A DNA stretch of 64,000 nt. Origin: Salvator merianae. Lineage: Eukaryota; Chordata; Lepidosauria; Squamata; Teiidae. A model generated the notes under the pieces. That model was not told the DNA's origin and did not search any database. It worked only from the letters and a program-made list of their open reading frames with translations. This document shows, one piece after another, positions 45,263 to 56,745 of the stretch. Each line of letters starts with the position of its first letter. Within the stretch, counting starts at the first letter, position 1. The DNA is taken from NCBI GenBank assembly GCA_003586115.2, contig QVOM02000034.1, positions 18,969,919 through 19,033,918 on the forward strand, given 5' to 3'. The translations under genes and the position numbers were made by a program.

Positions 45263-47847
45263 TACATGTGCACAATCCATTTTGCTCAATGAACTGATTT
45301 TTTCCTGTGAGTTTAGGCAATAATCATCATCTTCACTCCCATCATCATCACTGTATTTGTATACTACCTTTCCATTTCATGCTCAAGGTGGCTTACAAGC
45401 AATTAACAAAATACAGAGAAATTACCAAACAAAAGCAAAATACAGTAATCTTGACAACAAACAATATAAAATACATTTAAATATAAAATCCAAATTAAAA
45501 AAAACAAGAACAATGAACCTCTTTCTATGCTTGAAGGCTGAGCATGAATATTCTGATAAAGAACATTCTGCATGCTTAGTGAAGACCTGTCCAAGAACTT
45601 GGTAAGAACATAGGATTCTGAGAGCAAATTGTGATTCCATGTAAAGTTCCACAAATGCCAATTTGGCTTACTGACTAAGCCTTTTCACTCACTACTCAAT
45701 TTGTTAAAACCCCAGGAGCAGGGTGCTCCTGAAGAAAGACAGTCCTGTACTCATAAAACTGTTAAATGTTTTTGTCTTCTGGGTGCTTCTTGATTTTGCT
45801 AAAGGTTGTTCTCAGATGTAGTTCCAGATGTCAGGCTCACTTCAGACTTATAGCTGAACATGCAGAAAACAGGACAAGACCAGTTTATGCCATATTATCT
45901 CCCACCTCATGCTAGGACCCTCTGGGTTGTTTCAAGAAGCATTGTTCCAGATAGTAAGGTCCAAGCCATTGGGTCCAAATGGTGAGGAAGGGAAAAATCA
46001 TTTAAATGTACAACAAAATTTTCCAACAACATGAGCTGTTAGCAGGCTCAAATGCCTACACTGGACATTTTTTAATATAATCTGAATGGCACTTATATAG
46101 CAGGATCCACAAAGCATAGTAACGGTGCTATGAGAAAGACCAAATGACACAGAGATTGCATGATCCCCATCCATTAAGCTACCATTCCAGTGCGGTTGGA
46201 GTTTCTTCTCACAAAGGGTGTGAAAATCCACTCCAGTGGTTTTTTTCTACCACACTGCCACTGTGATGTGGGCTTACCTGCAGAGCTCTATTCCTGCCAA
46301 TCTGTCCAGCCCTGTTTTCAAAAATGTAGAAAATGGTCTACTTCCCAGCCATTTCCTGTGCATTTTAAAATAGTCCCAGGCAGAAACTATGAAGCTGGAG
46401 AAATTTCATTCCAGGGCTTCAATGTCACCTTGGGCAGCAGGGAAACACCTGTTCTGAGCCATATGAATTTCAAGAAGTTGAAATTGATGATTTTCAGTGT
46501 CCCATCAACTTCTGCTTTTTTTGTGTTCAACCGATTAAAAGGTAGGCATTTCATAAAGGGGAATTCAGCTGCATTCAAGTCACTGCCATCATTTCTTTGC
46601 TATGAGGTCTGATACTATGTGGATGTGTTGCCTTAGATGGAATATTTGCCTGCTCCACTTTTTCTTAATGTACAAAAGAATGGAAATTGCTCCAAATCTC
46701 TTTAATAATGCATCCAAGTTGTACAGATGCACTGTTCCATGCCCTAAACAAAACGAGGCATCTTATACTTGCTATGTTCCAGGACAGCCTGTCAGAGCAA
46801 TTGTTTCTGATCTGTTGCTCTTCCTTGCTGCCTCTTCAATGAGGCCAAAACATCACAATCCAGGTGATCAGCAGGCTCACAGTGACAGAGCCTTTCACTA
46901 TACTTTCTGAGATCGCACTGCAGGTGACTCAGCAAATCTGCTCACATCTTTTATCAAGACTGTAATGGTTTCTTGTGTGAGAGAAAGATTAAAAATCCAA
47001 AATCCACACTAGGGATGCATATTTTGGAAGCAGGCTTTTGCCAGCTGCAATATTTTCTATATAGCTAACTTTCAGTCACATATCTGTTCCATGACTTCCC
47101 TGTTTTGAAAGAATAAATAAGCAATTATCCTTCTGTCCAGATAAGTTTCACTTTGGTAAATTAACTGATAATAATTTAATCAACCAAAGAGATGCAATGT
47201 CACACCAGGAACAATGTGTCAGTATTAACAAATCCATGACATTGTATATTATGAGTCAGTGCAACTATGCTATAATAGCTGTCATCGCTGGATATGGCAT
47301 AATAATGACATACAAAAGAATTCAGGATTGAGTCCTTTGTAGCTTACTTGGGACTAAGCACAGTGGTGCACAAGAACTCCAAGTAACCATGTTATGGTGC
47401 AGGAAATACAAGAAAAAATATGTATAGGGTATAAGTACAATAGAATGAAAGCAGTCTAACACTGTCCTGTTCCCAAGTGAATAATGAAGTGCTGGGGGGG
47501 GGGGGCAAGTAGAAATTCAAATGCTGGAACAATTTAACAATTTCTCCTGCCTGTTCTTGGCTGCAATCTTATGCATTCTTAATTGAGATTCACTCTGACT
47601 AATCTCAAGAGGCATCTAGTTTTGAATAAACATGCGGAGGATTGGGCTACAGTAGCCTTCCTTGTATGTACAGATGTGTTGGACAATACCTCAGCAGGGA
47701 CTAGACAGGCAAAGACTAGTATATCCACATTCTGTCACATGGCTGTGTTAGCTTAAATTAATGGAACAAAAACACCCAGGGAAAGCTTGATTCATCAAAA
47801 CTGGGCATTAGATTTCAGAGTAGCTACTCTGCTGCCCTCCAGACATT
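45263..47847. other. Intergenic, no gene recognised
   Basis: A decayed LINE-like tail (ACTACCTTTCCATTTCATGC..GGTGGCTTACAAGC) lies at 45360-45470. A 140-codon open frame at 46190-46612 and a 102-codon one at 46602-46910 (plus strand) have no recognisable domain. No gene called. Confidence 0.45.
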
Positions 47848-48028
47848 GGACCTTTCTGCACTTGGCTTTATTCTGGATTATATCCCAGAATAGGGACCTG
47901 CTGTCCACATGTTAATACAGATTACAGCAGGCCCCAGTTGAGGGCCTGCCATAGTCCATACTATCATGCAGATGACAGGTCCCTATTCCAGGATATAATC
48001 TGGAATAAGTCCAAGTGCAGAAAGTGCC
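47848..48028. mobile_element. Palindromic MITE, family A copy 4
   Basis: A 181-bp copy with GGACCTTTCTGCACTTGGCT and AAGTCCAAGTGCAGAAAGTG ends, and TTATATCCCAGAATAGGG / ATTCCAGGATATAATC inner arms. Confidence 0.78.
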
Positions 48029-48879
48029 AATGGTAATGGTTAGTCACCTCTGTTTGACATCTCACTCCTGTAATAATGCTAGCATAGAAGAGTTGCTGGG
48101 TGATCCAAGCAAATGTGAGAGAAAGAAAAATAAGGAATGCATTTTAATTGGATCAATTAAATCAATTTAATTAGTTGCCATTTTGCAGGTTTTTTCTAAT
48201 TAAGCAGTGATTGAATCTCACAATACACACTTCACAAACAGAATCTGCAAATTAAACCTGAGCAAAATTCAACACCTGAACACAAGTCTAACTGTCTAAC
48301 TTGTCATCTTAAATGCATCATAAGTTTTAGAAATATGTATTCCTTATCAAATGTAGGTGGATATAGGCGTTAGCTAAATTATATTTATGTGCATATATCT
48401 GATGCAGAAATTGCAGGGTAACTGTGGCTATTTGTTCATTCTTCTTTCTTTCCTACCATATAACAGAACAAACTCAGGGCAGACTATACACAACATAAAC
48501 ATAAAATTAAATTAAAATGCTAAACATGAAAATATTAAAATCATAAAATATTAAAATTCTAACCTAACAAAACTACAGCCCAGGAGGAGAATGTCTCTAG
48601 GCGTACTTACTCAGAAGAGTTTACTTCCAAGACAATTTCAATTAAGATAGATATACTGTGAACATTTGCTATCTCCAAGCCATATACTGATATTTGGGCA
48701 CCATTACCGTAAAACAAAGCTGGACTGAATAGCAAGACAGTGATATAGTGACATTTATTTGTCTTTCAAGTCTGCACACAAGGCTCTGTAAAACCAGAAG
48801 ACATTTTAAAGTCTGGCCAGAGGGCTCTGTAAAACCAGAATATATTTTAATTAGGACATTCCCCGCGTTGGTCCTCTGC
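48029..48879. other. Intergenic upstream of PEDS1
   Basis: AT-rich DNA. A direct repeat with 44-bp spacing (GGCTCTGTAAAACCAGAA at about 48782 and 48826) is the only structure seen. Confidence 0.5.
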
Positions 48880-49168
48880 ATGATATTGGCCTACACCGAC
48901 CCACACTAATTCCGGCTCGCCTCACCGCCACCTCAGAATGGGCGGCTTATTTCAGCAGTAAAGACGTGCGAAACCGCCCGACGACCGGTTTTAGTGGCAA
49001 GGCAACACGGCGTAGCAGTGCATGTGAGCAACCGCTCCTCTGTTTCCCCATAGAGGCGTTCCCTTCCTTCTCCACCCACCCAGGCATACGAAAAGGACAG
49101 CTTATCATCCCCCTGCTGCTGCAGCTCCCGCCGCCAAACGGGGCGCTCGACCTACTTGCTCTGACGCT

Positions 49169-49210
49169 ATTGGCCAACCACAGCGTGCGTGTGCGAGCGC
49201 CGCGGATTGG
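49169..49210. promoter_or_regulatory. Pair of inverted CCAAT boxes (NF-Y type) upstream of PEDS1
   Basis: Two ATTGG motifs (49169-49173 and 49206-49210) lie 37 bases apart, about 260-300 bases before the PEDS1 start codon, both in GC-rich context. Paired inverted CCAAT boxes are typical of TATA-less CpG promoters bound by NF-Y. Binding is inferred. Confidence 0.5.
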
Positions 49211-49471
49211 CCCGCTTCTTCCTGGAGGGGCGTGGCCCAGGCTGGTAGCTCCTCCTTTCTGTCTTCTCGCTCGCTGGCTCGCTCAGGAGGTGAGTGGCGA
49301 GCGGCCTTTGCGATGCTGCTCCCGCCACCGCCGGCGCCGCCCTCGTCGCTGATATCAGGCGGCGGCTCCGCTGGGCGGGGTGCGCGAGCAGTGGCGGGGC
49401 CGGAGCTCCAAGACGACGCCGGGCTCCGAGAGCAGCAAGACGAAGACGGCGAGCGAGGCCGCGCGGGGGCC

Positions 49472-49655
49472 ATGGCCGAGGGAGTCCAGCGCCGGCGGCT
49501 AGCGACTGGAGCCGCGGATGAGGCTAACGGGGCGTCGTTCGAGGCGGAGGCCGCCGCCTCCGCTCCAGCTGCCCAGGAGGAGCCCGACGGCGCCTGTCCG
49601 CGCTGGGGATCTCAGCATGCTGGTGCTCGTGAGCTGGCGGAGCTGTATTCGCCCG
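49472..49655 (+). CDS. PEDS1: Plasmanylethanolamine desaturase 1, coding exon 1
   Basis: PEDS1 (TMEM189) is an ER membrane di-iron desaturase that introduces the vinyl-ether double bond to make plasmalogens. This exon encodes a hydrophilic N-terminus of 61 codons plus one base. Its end, CPRWGSQHAGARELAELYSPG, aligns with human CCRWGAQHAGARELAALYSPG. The exon ends in a GTGAG donor at 49656, and the phase (one base carried over) fits exon 2 exactly to give SPGKRLQEW. I chose the ATG at 49472 because it has a strong Kozak context (GGCCATGG). An in-frame ATG at 49313 would add 53 Gly/Ala-rich residues. The catalytic histidine motifs are in later exons outside the window. The N-terminus is about 20 residues longer than human. 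Confidence 0.93.
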
Positions 49656-50278
49656 GTGAGAGGCTGGAGGAGGGGAGGCTGCCTATGGGCCAGAAGCAGC
49701 AGATTGGGTCGCCGGGTATTTCGCGCGATAAGGGACCCCTTCCGAAGTGACGATCTGGAGTTTTATTCTCTGCATGGGCACCTGGGGTGCGTGAAATCTT
49801 CCCAAACAGAGAGAGAGAGATGGGGGAAATACGGCCTGCTGCTGCACACGTGCACCTTCGGACCTCAGGTTTTCATCCGGCATTGTTGCGCATTTCATAA
49901 GGGGCTGTTGAACGTGTGAATTGACTCTGTTACGGAGTTAGGAGAGAAGATGTAGTGTCGCTGTGACTCGACGTCTGTTCCGGCCTGTTGAACTCTGCGT
50001 ATTGTTTAGTGGATGAAAGGAAACAGAAGATTTTAAGACAGGGATTTCCTTCAGGGGTGCTGTAGCTTAGAATGAGATAATGGTTTTGTAATTTCTTTTC
50101 TTAGATTTGCTAAATCTAAACAGTTAATTGGCTTCAGTCCTGTCCTATTTCTGGCTTGTGTGTGCGAATGGAGAATTCCTTTATGTGGAAATTGAGTATT
50201 CTTTTAGGCCCCGTCTTAGAATGTCCCCCTTATAGGTAAGTGTGAAATCCAAGAGTGATACTGCATGCTTTGACCTAG

Positions 50279-50375
50279 ATGATGTGTTGTTCAGTTGTGT
50301 CAGACTCTTTGTGACCCCATGGACCATAGCATGCCAGGCCCTTCTGTCTCTGCTGTTTCCTGGAATTTGCCCAAG
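50279..50375 (-). mobile_element. BovB LINE (or BovB-tailed SINE) 3' end
   Basis: Minus strand: GAAGGGCCTGGCATGCTATG, GTCCATGGGGTCACAAAGAG, CTGACACAACTGAACAAC, the canonical BovB end. Confidence 0.8.
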
Positions 50376-50519
50376 CCTAAACTGAAAGCCTAGTATTTTT
50401 AATTGGCTCCATTTAACTGGATGAGAGTTCTAGCTATAATGATTTCTCAGTCAAAGTGATGGGCTGTGATTTATCCTATGTATACATTAAATAGATGTAG
50501 ATATGACATGTTCTTGAAG

Positions 50520-51755
50520 ACTAGATGGTAGTAGATATAACACCAATCTTCAGAAAAGAATCCTGGGGTGATCCAGGCTACTCAGCTTAACATCAGTTCC
50601 AGATAAAGTGTTGGAAGCCATCATTAAGGATAAAATAAGTCTGCACATAGAGGATAATTCTTTGAGAGTGTCAACAAGTATGTGGATAAAGGCAATCCAG
50701 TTGACATTGTCCGTCTGGACTTTCAGAAAGCTTTTAACAAAGTCCCCCATCAAAGGCTCCTCAGTAAACTCATCAGTCATGGAATAAAAAAGACAGGTCC
50801 TTTCATGGATTAGTAACTGGCTAAAGGACAGGAAACAGCGAGTAGTAATAGGTGGACAATTCTGTGAGGGTGGGAGGGAAGTATAAAGTTCAGTACTGGG
50901 ACGTGCTTTTAAATTTCTTCATAAATGATCTAGAAGTAGTGGTAAGTAGTGAGACAGCAAAGTTTGCTGATGACACTAAATTATTTAAGGTACTAAAAAC
51001 TGAAGAAGATTGTGAAGAGCCCCAGAGGTATCCTTTGATATTGGGTGAGTGGGCAACAAAGTGGCAAATGCACTTCAGTCTTAGTAAGTGCAAAGTATTG
51101 GACATTGAGGCAAAGAATCCCGGTTATAGCTATAAATTGATGGGTGATAAGCTTTCTGTGACAGATCGGGAAAGGGACCTTGGGGTTCTGGTGGACAGCT
51201 CAATGAAGGTATCAATCCAGTGTGCAATAGTAGCCAAAAAAAAAAAAAAAAAAAGGCAAATTCAGTGCTAGGGATAATTAGAACAAGAATAGAAAATAAG
51301 TGAGCAAGCATCATTGTGCCTTTTTATAAATCTGTGGTGAGGCCACACCTGAGAAAATATATTGGGGAACTGGAAAAGGTGCAGAAAAGGACAACCAGAA
51401 TGATCAAGATCAGAGTGCAAAATCTAGGCCACTTCAGCCTTGAAATATGTTTTTTAAGAGGTGACCTGAATGAAGTTTATTAAATTGTGCATGGCATGGA
51501 AAATAGCCTGGAAAGCTTAAAGAAATGGGACAAATTCATGGAGGATAAGTGTATCAATGGCTATGAGAATTGATGCCTAGGTACCACCTCCAGGTTAAAA
51601 GGTCAGGTAGAATGCGTCTGGGTTGAGAGCACACAAAGCCTTTGCCTTGTTATTTGGCTTGAGAATGCCCAGAAGCAATTGGTGAGCAACTGTGTGAGAC
51701 AGGATGCTGGAGAAGATGAGCTGTGACTTGATCCAGTGGGGCTTCTCTGATATTC
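50520..51755 (+). mobile_element. CR1/L3-type LINE, RT domain to 3' end, broken
   Basis: Broken frames read DIVRLDFQKAFNKVPHQRLL, ISNWLKDRKQRVV, LLNFFINDLEVVVSSETAKF, ADDTKLFK, WATKWQMHFSLSKCKVLDIE and DRERDLGVLVDSSMKV, the reverse transcriptase of a CR1/L3-clade element with its FADD motif. Frameshifts (for example at the poly-A run near 51237) and a deletion before 51360 inactivate it. The 3' end matches 30130-30396. Confidence 0.9.
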
Positions 51756-52978
51756 TTTTGAATATCATGGAGTTAAAGTAGACTTTGAACATATTGAGCA
51801 TTGAAGGTTCCCTTTATTGCAAACCTTAGTCTGATTCCACGTAGTGACTGGAACAGTTTTCCTAATAGCCCAGTACCGTACGTGTTGTAAAAAGTTCTCA
51901 CTGGCAGACCTGAACTAGCTGTGTCTTGCAGTAGCAGTGCCACATTTGTATTCAAGATAATTTGTCATTGATTTTGTTATCCTTGGATGTTGTCAACTTG
52001 GAGATTTTCTTTCCCCCAGTTTTTGCCCAAAGCCTTATGCTGTTTATCGTGACAGAAATAGCTTTCTCTGTGTTTATTGCAATTGGTTTTAAGTGGGAAA
52101 TGTAGTGTTATAAATATTACCATCTGCAAAATCTTGGGACAGTCTGCATGGATTTGTAAAACTGCTTTTGTAACATTCATGTCAATTAAATGGTACAGTA
52201 AAAAGATAAATTTTTCCAAAACCTTTTCATTGCTAGTTGGAATGCCTATTTCTGGTTTACTTCACATGCACTAGATATGAATAGACTTTGTGTAGTTTTT
52301 TCTCTGTATTTAAAAGAAGGGTAATCAGTTTTAGTTTGTTTTTTTAATTTTGCACAGTGCTTTCTGAAAAAAAGTGTTCATTTGCAGTACCAGAAGTCAG
52401 CGGAGCTTAAGACTTTTTAATGCAGAATTCTGTTCTTGGTTAACTTTCTTCATTTGAGCAGCAACCTGGTTAAAAACAAAAGAAAGATGTTTTTGCAGAG
52501 ACCATTTGACAGCTAGAAGTCCTTACTAATGTAAATCCTAGAGTACTTTCTCCCTGTCATAGATAGAAAGCATGTAATGGAATGCACTTATGGAATGGCA
52601 ATTCTGTGTGGTACTGTTTCTCATGGGAAAAGGATACCAGGCATTGATTAGGGCCTGTGGGGCAGTATCACACGATTCCATATCTGATAGTTGTTCAGAT
52701 TGGTTACTAGTCCACGGTCCAACGTGGCAATTGTGAGTTCTTCCTTGCTAGAATTAAGCAATAGTTCTTAAGGAGAGCAGAGTACAGACCATATTCCGCT
52801 ATAGTTTAGGTAAATAGTTGCTTGTCACTTGTGCTCAGGTAAGACTGATGCCTTCTCTTTGTCTGTTCTTCACCGAGTCGAGACTGTTCTTATTTTTTCC
52901 AGTGCTTTTCAAACCATGCATGGCATCTTCAGAACAACTGCTGTAAAGTGTGTATGTAAAAATAAAAAAGCAACATGA

Positions 52979-53226
52979 GCCTCAAGGTGCTGTCAAAATA
53001 AACAGAGCTGTCTGCTTTTATCAGTTGGTCTTCATCAGAGGCTATAATAAATGTTCCAGAATACTCTTTGGGAAAGAGTCTTGTGTCTTCAGTTGAATTG
53101 TTTGTTAGTCTCCTGAAAAGTATTTTGGAATAATGTTTATTACAGTCTCTGATGAAGATCATTATCACTTGCTAAAAAATGTTTGTCAGCTAATAAATGT
53201 AAAGTATTTTGTCAGCATCTTGAGGC
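52979..53226. mobile_element. Inverted pair of Penelope-like ends with CTGATGA boxes
   Basis: The left arm starts GCCTCAAGGTGCTGTCAAAA and reaches the inverted CTGATGA box at 53032-53038. The right arm has CTGATGA at 53149-53155 and ends TTTTGTCAGCATCTTGAGGC. Sequence inside also pairs (AATAAATGTTCC / GGAATAATGTTTATT). The arms are imperfect, and the motif order fits the Penelope-like relics elsewhere in the window. Confidence 0.5.
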
Positions 53227-55880
53227 CTTGTCTCTTTACTTTTGCTGTGCTGTGAATGCTTCTTGATTGTAAAGAGTACTGTATTTTGTGCCATACAAGG
53301 TGCATTTGTGTATAAGGCACACCTATAATTTAGGAAAGAGAAATTTAAAAAATAGAAGGCTGGTTGTTTGTAGGAGAAATTGTTCTGAAAAAAATGTGGG
53401 TGTTATATGGTAAAAAAAAACCATAGATGGCCTTTCTAGACTGTGCTCCCTTGATGTTTCGATATTAGGAAAATATCATGCAATTGATATTCAGAATGGT
53501 GATACTGTACTTATTTTTGTCTTTGTCTTTGTCTTTTTCTTTGTTCATTGTTTTGTTATTTGAAGTTGAAAGAAAGAAAAAAGCTCTATCTTGCGTGTCT
53601 GGCTTAGAATCTGGAGACAGGAAAAAAGAACATTTCTGACAGAGAATCTGACTTTAGAGAATACGTGGTGGGGGTTCAGGATTCCCACAGTAGTGAGATA
53701 GTACTTAAAAATATGAGCTTGGTCTGTTTGCTGGGGCTTTCCAGCAAGCCCTTGTGCAGATAACTGTGGGAACCTTAGTAGTCATAAGTTACGAGATGCA
53801 AGATAAATTTTCTAGTCTAAGGGGACTGGTAAAATCCTCCTTCTCTCTGAATACATAGGAATCCTCTTGCCCTTGTCTGAATTTTCTATGGTTCTTAGCT
53901 TAATCTCATTTAGATAAGAGGAAGAAGAGTTACTACATAAGGAGGTTGCACCTGTTTTAGGCAACAAGTTTGGGCCTTGGGTAAGACTAGAGAGAGAAAG
54001 AAGCAGGACTTGCATAGAAATAAAGTATATAGTCAGAACCATACTGACATATGTCTGTGATCTGAAGGGTAACCCAACTGGAAATGTTGCCAGAAAAGCA
54101 GTGTGAGTGAAACTATTGCAATTTGATTCTGCTCCATACCAAATCTGCTTTTTCCCCCCCTGTCATTTGAGTGTCTGGAGAACCAGGGAGAGCTTACTGG
54201 AATTCTTATCTCTTATACTCCACATTCCATAATGGTGTTTGAATGAAAATTAGAGGGTAGGAGAAATTTGAAGAAAACAGGGATGGGTGGCCAATAAGAG
54301 CAAATGGACAGTGCTCCACCACACCCATAATTCCTGGGTCTATTCTTCCTGTGCTGAGCACTTACTATAGATACTTAGAAGTATTTCGGATCTGTGTAAG
54401 ACAGACCCTTTAAAACTTAGGGGCAACTGATTGGCATTTCTACTATTTAGAAGAAACTCAAGCCTTTTCCTTTAGCTGTACATCTGAAATTGTCTTGGCC
54501 AGCCCGACATATTCAGGAAGTATCATATTTTTCCTTCTCTAACTTTGCTGTCTCATGTGACTAAGTGTACTTTTAGGTCATTTTCTTACTGCATTGAAAG
54601 ACAAAACCCCACCCATTCCAGGCTCTACTGGACAAGGCCTTTAAAAGTGAATGCAAACTGATATGCTTGATTTAAATCAGTTAGTTTGTGCCACTGTTGA
54701 CAAAACCTGGCATGTCTTCATGTCAAAAACTGAATTTTGATCTTGATTTCACTGTTCAAGACATTTCACATGCTTGCAGCCTTGATTGGACTGTGGTTAG
54801 GAAGGCATACCACTCCCTGTATGATCTTGTTAAGACTGGCATGACAAGAAGTCTGTAGAAATTATTCACCTACCCACCTACCTACTAATTTATGTATATG
54901 TGTATCTGTCATGTGTGTGTGTATCTATCATGAATGTACCATAAAAGACCTGCTTTTGGAATTCACTGAAGTTTTCCTTTCTGAGCATTGGGGGATGACT
55001 TATATTTAGCTTTGGTGATTGGCTAACCCAGAAGTCTGGATTTAGCTTTATTGCAGAATCAGTTCATTAGTGTAACCTTTTAAGCTCCTGTACAGGCTGT
55101 TTTGAACATGCATCATGAACTCTTGTGTGCAGCTAGTTCTTTTGAAAATGTGTTTAAGGTTCAAGACTATTCATCCAAGGGCCATGCATGTCTCGCTGCT
55201 TTGTTTTTGTTCCAGAAATCTCAAAAGCTGGCTTTATGCCTTTTGTGCAATTACAGAAGGGAAGGCAACATAATTCAGAAACATTTTGTTTACCATAATA
55301 GAGTTTGCTTCTTTAATCAAGCTTCCTGGGGTGAGGTGGGGTTGGAGCTAAAATGACCAAGAACTAGAGCCTCTCAGGGTATATATACTGTTGTTTGCTT
55401 TTCTGCCCTCACAGAGACAAGAGGTATGTGAGAGGAGTAGCTCCAGTTATGACAAGGCAGGCCATTTTGAGAAGGAAACTCTGAGGGCCTTATTCTCTAC
55501 TCCTTAATTTTTGTTCTACAAAACAGACTTGTAAGAAACGTGCTTGCTGACTGAGACATAAAGAGAAAAGAAAGCTTTGTTTATCAGTTCAAACCAGTGT
55601 TCTTCTGTTGCAAGAACCATTGTGGCCTAGTAAATAAACTTGGTTTAGAGGATTCTGCCTTTGAATGCTGTTTAGCTATGGGTGACTCAAATACATTAGA
55701 AGTTCAAAACTTCTGAGGCTTTGAAATTAGACAACAGCAGTGTACCTATATTGTATGCTTGAGGAGAAGAGATTTGAATGTCTGTGCGATGAGCAAATGA
55801 AAATCAGCTGTCATGTGAGTAATGTTAGAAGTATTTCCTTTTTGCCAGAATCCTTTATGAACCTTTGTGAGTTGTAGCAG
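53227..55880. other. Intronic DNA, nothing recognised
   Basis: AT-rich intronic sequence with short chance open frames and small simple repeats (GTCTTT units near 53515-53545, GTGT near 54915). No element recognised. Confidence 0.5.
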
Positions 55881-56007
55881 CTTTTATTTAAGAATTTATA
55901 TTCTGCCCTTCATCTGAAAGTCCCAGGACAGATCACAACAAAAATATAAAATATACCTAAAACATATTTTAAACATTTATAACTCTCCCTCCCTCCCTCC
56001 CTGGCAG

Positions 56008-56426
56008 TGTTATCCCAGCCCAAATCCGGGTCCATTGCCCAGTATGCCTGTGTCTCTAATTAAAAACCACACCCTGAGGTAGAGATCTAAATCTCTTTTA
56101 TTCTTTGCACAGTTAAGGGGTGCAGGAAGGGTCACTCCTCAAAGCATGCACACCAGAATCTTTTTCCAGCTTATTTATACTTTCTTTTACAGAAAAGATT
56201 TCTATTGGTTAAATATTGATTATTGATCTTTATTTTAATGCCCAAGCATACCTTTACCTCCTGTCCCATAATAAGCTTGGGGGTGCAGTCCATCCTCTAA
56301 CTGGCTTGTCTCTGTGTGTGTGTTTTTAACATGCTAATTAGTATTTTTGGTGACCTATGTTTCTTCTCTAAATCATGCAGTTTTACTACATTCTTTCACT
56401 GGGTAGTTCCCATCAATAGGGCAACA
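56008..56426 (-). mobile_element. Possible solo LTR inserted in an older repeat
   Basis: A 419-bp block bounded by TGTTATCCCAGCCC and AGGGCAACA (TG..CA on both strands). On the minus strand an AATAAA near the 3' third is followed by a U5-like stretch ending GGGCTGGGATAACA. It interrupts a LINE-like repeat whose parts lie at 55883-56007 and 56427-56745. Flanking five-base repeats match poorly (GGCAG/CTCAG). No internal retroviral genes are present. Confidence 0.4.
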
Positions 56427-56745
56427 CTCAGAGGAAGCTAAGCATCAAAGGCCTGCGTGAAGAGGTATGTTTTAACCAGGCACTGGAAATCATATAATAT
56501 AGGCATCTGGCAAATCTCCAGAGGTAGGCTGTTCCAAGAAAAAGCCCTCTTGCATGTCACTGCCCCTTGCACCTCTAAGAAAGGAGGAACTACAAGAAGG
56601 CCCTTTCCTTGAGATCTCAGTACTCGGGCAGTTCTGTATGAAAGAAGACATTGAAGTGAATGGGCAGCTAGTACATTATTACTTGGAAAATTCCTAATTG
56701 GATCCAGTGGCCTTAGTAGTTGACCCTTTCAGCGCTCCACATTAA
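56427..56745. repeat. Interspersed repeat of unnamed LINE-like family
   Basis: GAAGAGGTATGTTTTAACCA, AGGCTGTTCCAAGAAAAAGC and CTTGAGATCTCAGTACTCGG follow the same order as the repeat at 42190. Confidence 0.4.

Larger units (their letters stand above)
48880..49760. other. CpG island and promoter region of PEDS1
   Basis: A sharp GC- and CpG-rich block surrounds PEDS1 exon 1, contrasting with AT-rich DNA on both sides. It looks like a TATA-less housekeeping promoter. Open frames on both strands in this block come from base composition. Confidence 0.85.

Noticed and set aside
46190..46612. 140-codon open frame on the plus strand
   Set aside because: No recognisable similarity, no supporting splice sites; considered a chance frame.
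49232..49750. 172-codon plus frame taken as a single ORF
   Set aside because: It starts at GTG and reads through the GTGAG donor at 49656; the real coding part is exon 1 only (49472-49655).
50852..51271. 139-codon open frame resembling a host protein
   Set aside because: It is part of the reverse transcriptase of a CR1/L3-type LINE, not a host gene.
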